The notes beneath the pieces were generated by a model. The model ran no database searches. It worked only from the letters and a program-made list of their open reading frames with translations, and was not told the origin of the DNA. A program made the translations under genes and the position numbers. DNA of 64,000 bases from JADKCZ01 sp963786945 (GTDB lineage Bacteria > Myxococcota > Myxococcia > Myxococcales > Anaeromyxobacteraceae): NCBI GenBank assembly GCA_963786945.1, contig CAWBAO010000001.1, positions 434,001 to 498,000 of the forward strand, written 5' to 3'. Below, in pieces: positions 1 through 8,791 of the stretch. Numbering within the stretch: the first letter of the stretch is position 1; every line of letters starts with the position of its first letter.

Positions 1-618
1 CGCGATCATCCGGTCGAGGAAGGACTGGCCGGGGTTGGCGGAGATGCGGACCACGATCCGGTCGGAGAGCACGCGGGTGCCGCCGGTGACGGCGGAGCGG
101 TCCCCCCCGGACTCACGGATGACCGGGGCCGACTCGCCGGTGATGGCCGACTCGTCGACCGAGGCGATCCCCTCGATGATGTCACCGTCACCGGGGATGA
201 CCTGGCCGGCCTCGACCACCACCTCGTCACCCTTGCGGAGGGCCGTGGCCGCCACCGCCTCCTCCCGTCCGTGGCGCAGGCGCCGGGCCGGCGTGTCGGC
301 GCGGGTCCGGCGCAGGGACGCGGCCTGCGCCTTGCCGCGCCCCTCGGCCACCGCCTCGGCCAGGTTGGCGAAGATCACCGTGAACCAGAGCCAGGTCCCC
401 ACCGCCAGCGTGAACCAGGCCGGGGCGGCGCCCGGCACGGGGGCCACCAGGTCGCGGAGCCAGATGAGCGTGACCAGCACGCTCCCCACCTCGACGACGA
501 ACATGACGGGGTTCCGGGCGACGTCGCGCGGCGAGAGCTTCTTCAACGACTCGAGGAGCGCCGGGCGGACCACCGCCCAGTCCAGGAGCGAGGTGGTGGA
601 GGCCGTCTTGGAGGTCAT
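1..618 (-). CDS. kdpB: KdpB, K+-transporting P-type ATPase catalytic subunit (N-terminal part)
   Basis: Catalytic subunit of the high-affinity KdpFABC potassium pump, which hydrolyses ATP in the inner membrane. About 206 N-terminal residues are present and the gene leaves the window at base 1. Visible are the first membrane segments (roughly residues 30-75) and the start of the actuator domain, with the motif DESAITGESAPV holding the TGES dephosphorylation loop. The DKTG phosphorylation site lies outside the window. The ATG at 616-618 is 2 bases after the kdpA stop, fitting an operon kdpF-kdpA-kdpB. kdpC and a KdpDE sensor pair would be expected further left but cannot be seen. Confidence 0.96.
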   Translation of the reverse strand, partial: MTSKTASTTSLLDWAVVRPALLESLKKLSPRDVARNPVMFVVEVGSVLVTLIWLRDLVAPVPGAAPAWFTLAVGTWLWFTVIFANLAEAVAEGRGKAQAASLRRTRADTPARRLRHGREEAVAATALRKGDEVVVEAGQVIPGDGDIIEGIASVDESAITGESAPVIRESGGDRSAVTGGTRVLSDRIVVRISANPGQSFLDRMIA

Positions 619-620
619 GG

Positions 621-2336
621 TCAGAACACCTTCCCGGCGGCCGCGAGGTAGTGCTCGACCAGCGGCCCGAGGGTGAGGGCGGGGAAGAAGGTCAGGGCGC
701 CGACCACGATGATGACGGCGACCAGGAGCGCCCCGAAGAGCCAGCCGTCGGTGGGGAAGGTGCCCGGTCCGGGCTCGACGGAGCGCTTGCCGACCATCGA
801 GCCGGCGATGGCCAGCGCCGGCAGCAGCATGAGGAAGCGACCAGCCAGCATGGCGGCCGCCATCCCCACGGTCCAGAACGGCCGGGTCGCGTCGAGGCCG
901 GCGAAGGCCGAGCCGTTGTTCCCGGCGGCGCTGGAGAAGGCGTAGAGGATCTCGGTCAGGCCGTGCGGCCCGGCGTTGGCCACGGCCCCGGCCGCCGGGG
1001 TCACGGCCGCCCAGGCGCTGAAGGGGAGGACCACGAGCGGGAAGACCAGGATGTAGATGGTGGCGAGGGTCATCTCCCGCGGCTCGATCTTCTTGCCGAG
1101 CAGCTCGGGGGTGCGCCCGACCATCAGCCCGGCGATGAAGACCGTGAGGATGACGAAGACCAGGACGCCATAGAGCCCGGCCCCCACGCCGCCGAAGATC
1201 ACCTCGCCCAGCTGGATGTTGACGAGCGGCACCAGGCCACCGAGCGGCGTGAAGCTGTCGTGCATCCCGTTGACGGCGCCGCAGGAGGCGGCGGTGGTGG
1301 CCGTGGCGAAGAGCGCGGTGGCGTCGACGCCGAAGCGGACCTCCTTCCCCTCCAGGTTGCCGGCCGCCTGGTCCACCCCCAGCCCGGCCAAAGCCGGGTT
1401 GGGCCGGTGCTCGGCCCAGGTGAGGGTGGCGAAGCCCGCCAGGAAGAGGGCCAGCATGGCGCCGAAGAGGGCCCAGCCCTGCCGCTGGGAGCCGGCCATG
1501 CGCCCGTAGGTCCAGGTGAGGGCGGCCGGGATGGCGAAGATGAGGACCACCTGCACGAAGTTGGTGAGCGGAGTCGGGTTCTCGAAGGGGTGGGCGCTGT
1601 TGGCGTTGAAGAACCCGCCTCCGTTGGTGCCGAGCTGCTTGATCGCCTCCTGCGAGGCCACCGGCCCGAGCGCCAGCACCTGCCTCGCGCCCTCCAGCGT
1701 GGTGAGCTCCCGGTAGGGCGCCAGCGTCTGCAGCACCCCCTGCGAGACGAAGAAGAGGGCGATGAGCAGGCTGGCCGGCAGCAGCAGGTAGACGAGGGAG
1801 CGGATCAGGTCGACCCAGAAGTTGCCGAGCGTCCGGGGGGCGTCGGGGCCGCGGCGCCGCGTCAGGCCGCGCGCCAGGGCCAGCGCCACGCCGAGGCCGG
1901 CGGCGGCCGAGGTGAAGTTGTGCCAGGCCAGCCCGGCCATCTGCGAGAGGTACGACATGGTGCTCTCGCCCCCGTAGGACTGCCAGTTGGTGTTGGTGGT
2001 GAAGCTGGCCGCGGTGTTGAAGGCCAGGTCGGGGGCCACGGCGGCCAGGCCCTGGGGGTTCCAGGGGAGCCAGGCCTGCCAGCGCAGGATGGCATAGGTG
2101 CCGAGCATGGAGAGCCCGCTGAAGAGGAGCAGGCTGGCGGCGTAGGCCAGCCAGCCCTGCTCGATCGCCGGGTCGACGCCGGCCAGCCGGTAGCAGGCCC
2201 GCTCCAGCCGCCCCAGCGTCGCCGGGAACGGGGGCGTCCCCTCGTAGATGCGGAAGAGCCAGGCGCCGAGGGGCCTGGTGACGAGCGCCACGACGCCGAC
2301 GAAGGCCAGGGCCTGCAGGATGGCCGGGGTGGACAT
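621..2336 (-). CDS. kdpA: KdpA, potassium-binding/translocating subunit
   Basis: Channel-like subunit of KdpFABC, which selects K+ and passes it across the inner membrane. The product is 571 aa, close to the usual KdpA length of about 560, and is highly hydrophobic throughout. Selectivity-loop motifs typical of KdpA are visible: NTAASFTTNTNWQ near residue 107, GTNGGGFFNANSAHPFENPT near residue 236, and a later loop with AAGNNGSAF. It starts 12 bases downstream of the kdpF stop and ends 2 bases before kdpB. Kdp pumps are classically induced by K+ limitation through KdpDE; no regulator is inside the window. Confidence 0.98.
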   Translation of the reverse strand: MSTPAILQALAFVGVVALVTRPLGAWLFRIYEGTPPFPATLGRLERACYRLAGVDPAIEQGWLAYAASLLLFSGLSMLGTYAILRWQAWLPWNPQGLAAVAPDLAFNTAASFTTNTNWQSYGGESTMSYLSQMAGLAWHNFTSAAAGLGVALALARGLTRRRGPDAPRTLGNFWVDLIRSLVYLLLPASLLIALFFVSQGVLQTLAPYRELTTLEGARQVLALGPVASQEAIKQLGTNGGGFFNANSAHPFENPTPLTNFVQVVLIFAIPAALTWTYGRMAGSQRQGWALFGAMLALFLAGFATLTWAEHRPNPALAGLGVDQAAGNLEGKEVRFGVDATALFATATTAASCGAVNGMHDSFTPLGGLVPLVNIQLGEVIFGGVGAGLYGVLVFVILTVFIAGLMVGRTPELLGKKIEPREMTLATIYILVFPLVVLPFSAWAAVTPAAGAVANAGPHGLTEILYAFSSAAGNNGSAFAGLDATRPFWTVGMAAAMLAGRFLMLLPALAIAGSMVGKRSVEPGPGTFPTDGWLFGALLVAVIIVVGALTFFPALTLGPLVEHYLAAAGKVF

Positions 2337-2348
2337 GGAGGAGGCCTC

Positions 2349-2438
2349 CTAGAACCTGTCGGGACGCACCAGCGCGTAGCCGAGGTAGGCGAGGAGGAGG
2401 ATGGTGACGGCGAGACCGAGCGCGTCTTCGAGGGTCAT
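2349..2438 (-). CDS. kdpF: KdpF, small stabilising subunit of the Kdp pump
   Basis: A 29-residue, single-span membrane peptide with the KdpF look: a short acidic start (MTLEDALGLA), one hydrophobic helix, and the ending LGYALVRPDRF, where the (L)xxPE/DRF-type tail is typical of the family. KdpF stabilises the KdpABC complex. The ATG overlaps the stop of the smORF at 2435-2536 in an ATGA, so the two are probably translationally coupled. The kdpA start follows after 12 bases. The gene is easily missed because of its size. Confidence 0.9.
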   Translation of the reverse strand: MTLEDALGLAVTILLLAYLGYALVRPDRF

Positions 2439-2536
2439 GGCGCCTCCTTCGAGCCGAGCCGGTCGAGCCACGCCGCGAAGGCCAGCGAGACCGCGAAGAA
2501 GGTCATGATACCGACAGTGAACAGGAGATCGGGCAT
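2435..2536 (-). CDS. 33-aa hydrophobic small protein heading the kdp operon
   Basis: A short ORF directly upstream of kdpF. It begins MPDLLFTVGIM, has one predicted membrane helix (about residues 4-23, rich in F, L, V and A), and ends in a charged tail with LDRLGSKEAP. Its TGA stop overlaps the kdpF ATG (ATGA), strong sequence evidence that it is translated with kdpF. A G-rich stretch (ggggga) sits a short distance upstream of its ATG as a possible ribosome site. The length resembles KdpF but the PDRF tail is absent, so it is a distinct peptide. Function unknown; an accessory Kdp peptide is the obvious inference. Confidence 0.62.
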   Translation of the reverse strand: MPDLLFTVGIMTFFAVSLAFAAWLDRLGSKEAP

Positions 2537-2745
2537 GGTCGATGGGGTCCCCCCGCGCCGGTGTGGCACGGACGCTCATGTCCCTGTGCATCGGCCTGGC
2601 CACCCGGTTCCTGCCCTGACTTCGCAGGATTGGCCGATCGGCCGCGGCCGATGCCATTGCGGGTCGCACGAGCGCGCCGGGGCGCGCTGGCTTCCTGCAC
2701 GACGCTCGCGACGGTTCGGCGGCGAGGGCGTCGAGGCCCTGCCGC

Positions 2746-4074
2746 CTACCTGGCGGCCGCCGGAGGCGGCGCCGCCCCCGCCGGGAGCTGGTCGCGCAGC
2801 GTGCGGGCCGCCTTGAGCACACCCCGTGGCCGGACCGCCTCCGGCAGCCCCTCGCCGTGGAGGATGGCGGCGTCGACGGCGGCCCTGGCCCCGGCCGGAT
2901 CGCCGGCGGCCCGCAGCGCCCGGGCCTCGACCAGCAGCACGCTCACCTTGCGCGGCCCCTCGGCCAGCGCGGCGGCGGCCCTGGCGGTGGCGGCGGCCTC
3001 CGCCGGCCGGCCCGCCTCCAGGTAGGCGCGCGCCAGGTAGGCGAGCGCGAAGTACTCGCCGGGCAGGGCCCGGGCCGACGCCTCCAGCGCCGGGATCACC
3101 CGGGGCACGTCGCCGAGGGCCATGGCCGCGCCGAGCCGGGCCCCGTCGAAGGCGGAGCGGGCCAGCGGCGTCTCGGCCCGGGCCGACTCCGCCTCGACCC
3201 AGCCGAGCCACTCGGCCGCAACCGCCCTGGCGCCCCGGGGATCCTCGCTGGCCTGGCGCGCCCGCAGCAGGGCGTCGTAGAGGCCGCTGCGATCGTCGGC
3301 CAGCACCCCCGGGAAGACCAGCGCGCCGCGGGCCGCCGGCTCCAGCACCGCGATGGCCTCGGTGCGCGCCGACGACGACTCCAGCGAGGTGGCGCAGTTC
3401 AGCCCCGCCGCCGCCACCCGGGCCGCGGCCGGTCCGGGCGGGAGCGTGGGCAGGAGCGCCCTCGCCGCACCGGCGCAGCGGGCCGGGTCGTCGACCAGCG
3501 AGAGGGCCTGCAGCAGCGCGTCGGCCGCGCCGGGCCGTCCGGGCCACCGGCTGCCGCCGGCGTCGATGGCCTCCTGGAAGGCGCTGGCGGCCTCGGCGTG
3601 CTTCCGGGCCGCGGCCAGCGCCGCGCCGCGCGCCATGGCCGCGCCGGCCGCGTCGGACTGCTCGCGCCGCAGGCCTCGCGCCGCGCCGAGCAGCAGCTTC
3701 TCCAGCTCCTCGGCGGAGGCCGTCCCCATCCAGCGCAGCGCCACCTGCTCGGTGGCCGGATCGATGACGAGGAAGGTGGGCCAGGCCTCGATGGGGAACC
3801 GCTCGACGAAGGCGAAGTTGGCCGGCTTCTCGGTGTCGATGTCGAGCCAGGCAAACTGCCCGGCGAGCTTCAGGAGGCGCGCGTCGGTGAGGACGCTGGC
3901 CCGCATGAAGCGGCAGGTGGGTCACCAGGGGGCCCAGACGTCGACCACCAGCGGCACGTTCCGGGCCCGCGCGTCGGCCAGGGCCCGGGGGTAGTCGTCG
4001 GCGACGAAGGGGAGCGAGGCGGCGGCGGCCGGCGTCGCCACGGCGAGGGCGAGGGCCACGAGGAGGGTGCGCAT
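2746..4074 (-). CDS. Exported thioredoxin-like/TPR-like protein with in-frame UGA at the CxxC motif (candidate selenoprotein)
   Basis: Read through one in-frame TGA (3922-3924), this encodes 442 aa: a signal peptide (MRTLLVALALAVATPAAA), a thioredoxin-like domain (about 20-130), then alanine-rich helical repeats resembling TPRs to the C-terminus. The TGA is codon 51, in the sequence WAPW-U-PTC-RFM. A thioredoxin family member would have WAPWCxxC, so the TGA replaces the attacking cysteine and C54 is the resolving one. Frame, homology and composition continue smoothly on both sides, so this is not a frameshift. The same window holds a clear selenoprotein (fdhA), showing that the host decodes UGA as Sec. 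No E. coli-consensus SECIS follows; only a weak hairpin (CCGC-UUCAU-GCGG, 9-24 nt after the UGA) is seen. Alternative: a TGC-to-TGA substitution or error. A conventional start at the internal ATG 3904-3906 would lose the whole active site. Confidence 0.72.
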
Positions 4075-4244
4075 GGAGGAGGGACTCTAGCGCGGGCCGG
4101 GCGCCAGGTCAGGCCTCCCGTGGCGCGGGGCCGGCCGCCCTGGACGCGGTGCGCAATGCCGCGGGCGCCGGCCTGGTTATAACGTTCGCTTCCCCTCCCT
4201 GGTCCCGGGAGGCGCAGCTCCGCACCCCACGGCTGGAGGTCACC

Positions 4245-5435
4245 ATGGCGCTCCGATTCCTCGCGGCAGGACTGCTCTCCCTCTTCCTCCTCGGCGGCCA
4301 GGCGCTGGCGGCCCCGGTTCCCGGCGTCACCGACACCGAGATCACCATCGGCATCACCGGCCCGCTCTCGGGCCCGGCGGCGGCCTGGGGCACCATCGCG
4401 CTGGCCTCCGAGGCCTACGCCACCTACGTGAACCAGCAGGGGGGCGTCCACGGCCGCAAGCTCAAGCTGGTCCTCAAGGACGACGGCTACAACCCGGGGC
4501 GCGCCGTCGCCAACTTCAACGAGATGAAGGACTCGGTGTTCGCGGTGATCGGGACGGTGGGCACGGCGGTCCTGAACGCCAACAAGGACCTGGTGGCCGA
4601 GGCCGGCCTGCCGCTCATCTACCCGCTCGGCAACGTGCAGGTCTTCGCCAAGCAGCCGAAGGAGAAGATCCGCACCGTGTTCCAGGTCTACCCCGACTAC
4701 GCCGACGAGGCCGAGTTCCTGGTGGGCCAGGCGGCCAAGCTCGAGAAGGTGAAGAAGCTGGGCTTCTTCGGCCAGAACGACGACTACGGCAAGCTGGGAC
4801 TGGAGGGAGCCCGACGCGGCCTCGCCAAGAACCCCGGCGTCTCCATCGTGGGCGAGGTGTTCTACGAGGTCACCGACCGCGAGCTGGGCACGCAGGCCCT
4901 GAAGCTGAAGGAGTCGGGGGCCGAGGCGGTCCTGCTCTACGCCACGCCCACCCACGCCGCCGGGATCGTGAAGGAGATGGCCAAGGTCGGCTACCGGCCC
5001 AAGATCTTCGCCTCCTTCACGCTCTACGACCGCGACACCATGTTCCGCCTGCTCGGCGACCTCTGGGAGGGGGCCTACTACGACTCGGCCCTGGCGCTGC
5101 GCGGCGAGCCGGCCGCCGACAAGATCATCGACATCGTCGTCAAGAACGACCCCAAGCTGAAGGGGCGCGAGGGCTTCTGCGTCCAGGGCGGCGCCGACGT
5201 GCTGGTCCTGGTCGAGGGGCTCAAGCGGGCCGGGCGCGATCTCACCCGCGAGAAGTTCCTGGCCGCGATGGAGACCATCAAGGACTACCAGGAGGAGGGC
5301 CTGGTGGCCGGGATCACCTTCGGGCCCACCCGGCACCATGGCCTCAACTCGGTCCGGCTGATGCGGGCCGGCAAGGCCACCGACGCCGTGCCCCAGCAGG
5401 TCTCGCCCTGGCAGGTCTTCGCGCCGCACTTCTAG
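4245..5435 (+). CDS. Branched-chain-type ABC transporter substrate-binding protein
   Basis: Periplasmic solute receptor of the LivJ/LivK type (peripla_BP_6), 396 aa. A signal peptide spans about residues 1-23 (MALRFLAAGLLSLFLLGGQA, then LAAPVPG). The mature start has the typical DTEITIGITGPLSGPAA segment, followed by a two-lobe binding fold. GGAGGT lies 5 bases before the ATG. A TATAAC box at 4178-4183 could be a -10 element, but no convincing -35 is seen. It heads a six-gene operon of ATPases, an acyl-CoA ligase and permeases. In such ligase-containing clusters the substrate is often an organic, aromatic or dicarboxylic acid rather than an amino acid (inference). Confidence 0.9.
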   Translation: MALRFLAAGLLSLFLLGGQALAAPVPGVTDTEITIGITGPLSGPAAAWGTIALASEAYATYVNQQGGVHGRKLKLVLKDDGYNPGRAVANFNEMKDSVFAVIGTVGTAVLNANKDLVAEAGLPLIYPLGNVQVFAKQPKEKIRTVFQVYPDYADEAEFLVGQAAKLEKVKKLGFFGQNDDYGKLGLEGARRGLAKNPGVSIVGEVFYEVTDRELGTQALKLKESGAEAVLLYATPTHAAGIVKEMAKVGYRPKIFASFTLYDRDTMFRLLGDLWEGAYYDSALALRGEPAADKIIDIVVKNDPKLKGREGFCVQGGADVLVLVEGLKRAGRDLTREKFLAAMETIKDYQEEGLVAGITFGPTRHHGLNSVRLMRAGKATDAVPQQVSPWQVFAPHF

Positions 5436-5445
5436 GGAACCGCCG

Positions 5446-6204
5446 GTGGCGGCTCCGCTGCTCGAGGTCCGCGACCTCACACTGAGGTTCGGCGGCATCA
5501 CGGCGCTGGGCGGGGTCGACCTGTCCATCGCCGAGGGGGAGACCCTCGCGGTCATCGGCCCCAACGGCTCGGGCAAGACCTCGCTCTTCAACTGCGTCAC
5601 CGGCCTCTACCGCCCCACCTCGGGCCACATCGCGCTCCAGGGGGAGAGCCTGCTCGGGCTCTCCCCCGACCGCGTCACCGCGCGCGGCGTGGCCCGGACC
5701 TTCCAGAACCTCCGCCTCTTCCTGCACATGACGGTGCTCGACAACCTGATGCTGGGGCGCCACCTCCACTTCCGCAAGAACCTGCTGGCCGCCGCCATGC
5801 GCCTGCGCGGCGAGGAGGTGCGCCACCGGGCCCGGGTGGAGGAGATCATCGAGTTCCTCGACCTCGAGGCCTGGCGCGACTCGCGGGTGGCGGGCTGCTC
5901 CTACGGGGTGCAGAAGCGGGTCGAGCTGGGGCGGGCGCTCGCCACCGAGCCCCGCCTGCTGCTGCTCGACGAGCCGGTGTCCGGGCTCACCGCCGAGGAG
6001 AAGGAGGAGGTGGCCTACTGGATCAACGAGGTGCGCGGCCGCTTCGGCGTGACCGTGCTGCTGGTGGAGCACGACCTGCGGGTGGCCTCCCGGCTCTCGC
6101 AGCGCATGGTGGTGCTCGACCGCGGCGTGAAGCTCACCGAGGGGACGCCGGAGGAGGTGCAGCGGCACCCCGGCGTGATCCGCGCCTACCTGGGGGACCA
6201 GTGA
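5446..6204 (+). CDS. livG: ABC transporter ATPase, LivG-like
   Basis: Cytoplasmic ATPase of the branched-chain-type importer, 252 aa, starting at GTG 5446. Walker A GPNGSGKT is at residues 38-45. The LivG-style signature CSYGVQKRVELGRALA replaces the canonical LSGGQ. Walker B LLLLDEPVSG and a switch histidine in VEHDL follow. It is 10 bases downstream of the receptor gene and overlaps livF by GTGA. It forms the ATP-hydrolysing pair with LivF and couples to LivH/LivM. The substrate of the importer is not known. Confidence 0.93.
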   Translation: MAAPLLEVRDLTLRFGGITALGGVDLSIAEGETLAVIGPNGSGKTSLFNCVTGLYRPTSGHIALQGESLLGLSPDRVTARGVARTFQNLRLFLHMTVLDNLMLGRHLHFRKNLLAAAMRLRGEEVRHRARVEEIIEFLDLEAWRDSRVAGCSYGVQKRVELGRALATEPRLLLLDEPVSGLTAEEKEEVAYWINEVRGRFGVTVLLVEHDLRVASRLSQRMVVLDRGVKLTEGTPEEVQRHPGVIRAYLGDQ

Positions 6205-6992
6205 CCGGGTCCACCGCGCCCCCCATCCTGGCGGTGGCGAGCATCGAGACGCTCTACCTCGACCGCATCTACGCGCTCTCCGGCGTCTCCCTGGAGCTGC
6301 GGGAGCGGGAGATCTTCGCGGTGCTGGGGCCCAACGGCGCCGGGAAGACCACGCTCCTCAAGACCATCGCCGGCCTGCTGCGCGACCAGCCCAGGAAGGG
6401 CACCATCCGGCTCGACGGCCGCCACATCGAGCGGCGGCAGCCCGAGGACGTCGCCGACGCCGGCGTGGTCTTCGTGGCCGAGGACCGCGGCCTGTTCCGC
6501 GAGCTCACGGTGGCCGAGAACCTGGAGCTGGGGATGTGGGGCCGGCCGCGGCGCCAGGCGCGAGGGGACCTGGAGCGCGTCCACGCCCTGTTCCCGCGGC
6601 TCCGCGAGCGGCTCGACCAGCAGGCCGACACCCTCTCCGGCGGCGAGCAGCAGATGCTCGCCATCGGGCGCTCGCTGCTGCGGCGCCCCCGCCTCCTGCT
6701 CCTCGACGAGCCGTCGCTGGGGCTCACCCCGGAGATGTCGAGGCTGGTCTTCGACGCGCTGGTCCAGATCAGCCAGGCCGGCACCACCATCCTGCTGGTG
6801 GAGCAGAACGCCCGCCTGGCGCTCCGGATCGCCGACCGCGCCGCCATCCTGGAGACCGGCCGCATCGTGCTCACCGGGACGCCGCAGGAGCTGGCCGAGC
6901 ACCCCGACGTCCGGGACGTCTACCTGGGCATCGGGGGGGCCGCCCCCGAGGGGAAGAGCTTCCGGCTCTACCGGAAGCGGAGGCGCTGGTGA
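6201..6992 (+). CDS. livF: ABC transporter ATPase, LivF-like
   Basis: Second ATPase of the importer, 263 aa, GTG start overlapping the livG stop. Walker A GPNGAGKT is at residues 43-50, signature LSGGEQQMLAIGRSL, Walker B LLLLDEPSLGL, and VEQNA at the switch. The C-terminus carries a basic extension (EGKSFRLYRKRRRW) beyond the usual LivF end. Its stop overlaps the GTG of the acyl-CoA synthetase, so transporter and ligase are very probably translationally coupled. Confidence 0.93.
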   Translation: MTGSTAPPILAVASIETLYLDRIYALSGVSLELREREIFAVLGPNGAGKTTLLKTIAGLLRDQPRKGTIRLDGRHIERRQPEDVADAGVVFVAEDRGLFRELTVAENLELGMWGRPRRQARGDLERVHALFPRLRERLDQQADTLSGGEQQMLAIGRSLLRRPRLLLLDEPSLGLTPEMSRLVFDALVQISQAGTTILLVEQNARLALRIADRAAILETGRIVLTGTPQELAEHPDVRDVYLGIGGAAPEGKSFRLYRKRRRW

Positions 6993-8788
6993 CCGCCTTC
7001 CGCACCCTCCCGGAGATGCTCTTCGACCAGGCCCGCCGCCGCGGCGACGCGGTGGCGCTCCGCCACAAGGCGCTGGGGATCTGGCACCGCGTCACCTGGA
7101 GCCAGTACGCGGAGAACGTCCGGAAGGTGGCCGCCAGCCTGCTGGCCTTCGGCCTCCGCCACCAGGAGAACGTGGCGGTCCTCGGCGAGAACCGGCCGGA
7201 GTGGCTCTACACCTCGCTCGGCATCATGGCCGCCGGCGGCGCCACCTGCGGCATCTACCCGACCTCGTCGCCCGAGCAGATCCTCTACCTGCTCGAGCAC
7301 TCCGAGGCGCGGGTGATCTTCGTCGAGAACGAGGAGCAGCTCGAGAAGGTGCTGCCCATCCTGGCCCGGACCCGGGTGGAGCGGATGGTGGTCTGGGATC
7401 CCAAGGGGCTGTGGGGCTTCCACGACGCGCGGGTGGTCCTCCACGAGGACTTCGAGAAGGAGGGGGACGCGCTGCGGAGGGCCGAGCCGGGCCGCCTGGA
7501 GGCGCGGCTCGGGCAGGTCTCGCCGGGGGACACGGCGATGATCATCTACACCTCCGGCACCACCGGGAACCCCAAGGGGGCCATGCTCTCGCACGGCAGC
7601 TCGCTCTTCATGTCGGAGGCGCTGGTCGAGGCCTACGGCGCGCGCGAGGGGGACGACCTCGTCTCCTACCTGCCGCTGGCCCACATCTACGAGAACCTGG
7701 GCTCGGTGCTGCTGCACCTCCGGGTGGGCTACGTCGTCAACTTCGTGGAGAGCCTGGACACGCTCTTCCAGAACCTGCGCGAGGTCTCGCCCACCAACTT
7801 CGCCAGCGTGCCGCGCATCTGGGAGAAGCTGTCCTCCACCATCGAGCTGCGCATGGCCGACTCCACCTGGCTGAAGCGGACGCTCTACCGGCTGGCGGTG
7901 GCGGTGGGGCGCCGCTGGGTGGCGGCCCGCGACGCCGGCCAGGTGCCGGCCTCGCTGCGGGTGGCCCGCTTCGTCACCTCCTGGCTGGTCTTCGAGCCGC
8001 TCAAGCGGCGCATCGGCTTCGACCGGGCCCGGCTCGCCTTCAGCGGCGCCGCCCCGGCCTCGCCGGAGCTCTTCGGCTACTTCCAGGCGCTGGGCATCCC
8101 GCTGGTGGAGGGCTACGGGATGACCGAGTCGACCGGGGTGATCGCGGTGAACCGCCCGGACCGCCCGCTGGTGGGGACGGTGGGCGAGCCCATCCCCGGC
8201 ATCGAGGTCGTCCTGGCCGAGGACGGCGAGATCCTCACCCGCGGCCCCCACGTCTTCAAGGGCTACTTCAAGGACCCGGAGCAGACCGCCGCGGCCATCG
8301 ACGCCGAGGGCTGGCTCCACACCGGCGACGTGGGGCGGTGGGTGGACGGGCGGCTCCAGATCGTGGACCGCAAGAAGGACCTCATCATCACCGCGGGCGG
8401 GAAGAACATCGCCCCGGCCTACCTGGAGAACAAGCTCAAGTTCAGCCCCTACATCCAGGACGCGGTGGTCATCGGGGACCGGCGCAAGTTCGTGGTGGCG
8501 CTGGTGCTCATCGACGAGGACAACGTCACCAAGTACGCGCAGGACCACCGCCTGCCCTTCGCCACCTTCGCCGAGCTCACCCAGGCGCCGGAGGTCCAGA
8601 AGCTCATCGCCCAGGAGGTGGACCAGGTGAACCGCACCCTCTCCCAGGTCGAGGCCATCAAGAAGTTCGCGCTCCTGCCCCGCCGCTTCTACGAGGAGGA
8701 GGGGGACGTGACGCCGACCAAGAAGGTGAAGCGCCGCAACCTGGAGGAGCGCTACGGCGAGCTCATCGAGTCGCTGTACCGGGGCTGA
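6989..8788 (+). CDS. AMP-forming long-chain acyl-CoA synthetase
   Basis: Activates a carboxylic acid to its CoA thioester via an acyl-adenylate, 599 aa, GTG start chosen for the GTGA overlap with livF. Motifs: P-loop IYTSGTTGNPKGAMLSH near residue 186, YGMTEST, WLHTGDVG and DRKKDLIITAGGKNIAP, all typical of the FadD15/AAS-like family. It sits between the ATPase and permease genes of the importer, so the imported acid is probably trapped as a CoA ester on entry and passed to the beta-oxidation operon on the opposite strand at 10.7-18.3 kb. The chain-length or aromatic preference cannot be read from the sequence. Confidence 0.93.
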   Translation: MTAFRTLPEMLFDQARRRGDAVALRHKALGIWHRVTWSQYAENVRKVAASLLAFGLRHQENVAVLGENRPEWLYTSLGIMAAGGATCGIYPTSSPEQILYLLEHSEARVIFVENEEQLEKVLPILARTRVERMVVWDPKGLWGFHDARVVLHEDFEKEGDALRRAEPGRLEARLGQVSPGDTAMIIYTSGTTGNPKGAMLSHGSSLFMSEALVEAYGAREGDDLVSYLPLAHIYENLGSVLLHLRVGYVVNFVESLDTLFQNLREVSPTNFASVPRIWEKLSSTIELRMADSTWLKRTLYRLAVAVGRRWVAARDAGQVPASLRVARFVTSWLVFEPLKRRIGFDRARLAFSGAAPASPELFGYFQALGIPLVEGYGMTESTGVIAVNRPDRPLVGTVGEPIPGIEVVLAEDGEILTRGPHVFKGYFKDPEQTAAAIDAEGWLHTGDVGRWVDGRLQIVDRKKDLIITAGGKNIAPAYLENKLKFSPYIQDAVVIGDRRKFVVALVLIDEDNVTKYAQDHRLPFATFAELTQAPEVQKLIAQEVDQVNRTLSQVEAIKKFALLPRRFYEEEGDVTPTKKVKRRNLEERYGELIESLYRG

Positions 8789-8791
8789 GCG

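Noticed and set aside
651..2816. A 721-aa plus-strand ORF antisense to kdpA
   Set aside because: Low-complexity Gly/Glu/His/Arg-rich shadow of kdpA's frame in high-GC DNA; no domains.
3904..3906. Internal ATG as start of the thioredoxin-like gene
   Set aside because: It would remove the signal peptide and the whole redox motif, while the upstream codons in the same frame continue a perfect thioredoxin start through one TGA.
4147..4167. Inverted repeat GCGG...CCGC around tgcgcaatg upstream of livK as an IclR site
   Set aside because: Arms are short and GC-only, with poor similarity to the two better palindromes; may be chance in GC-rich DNA.
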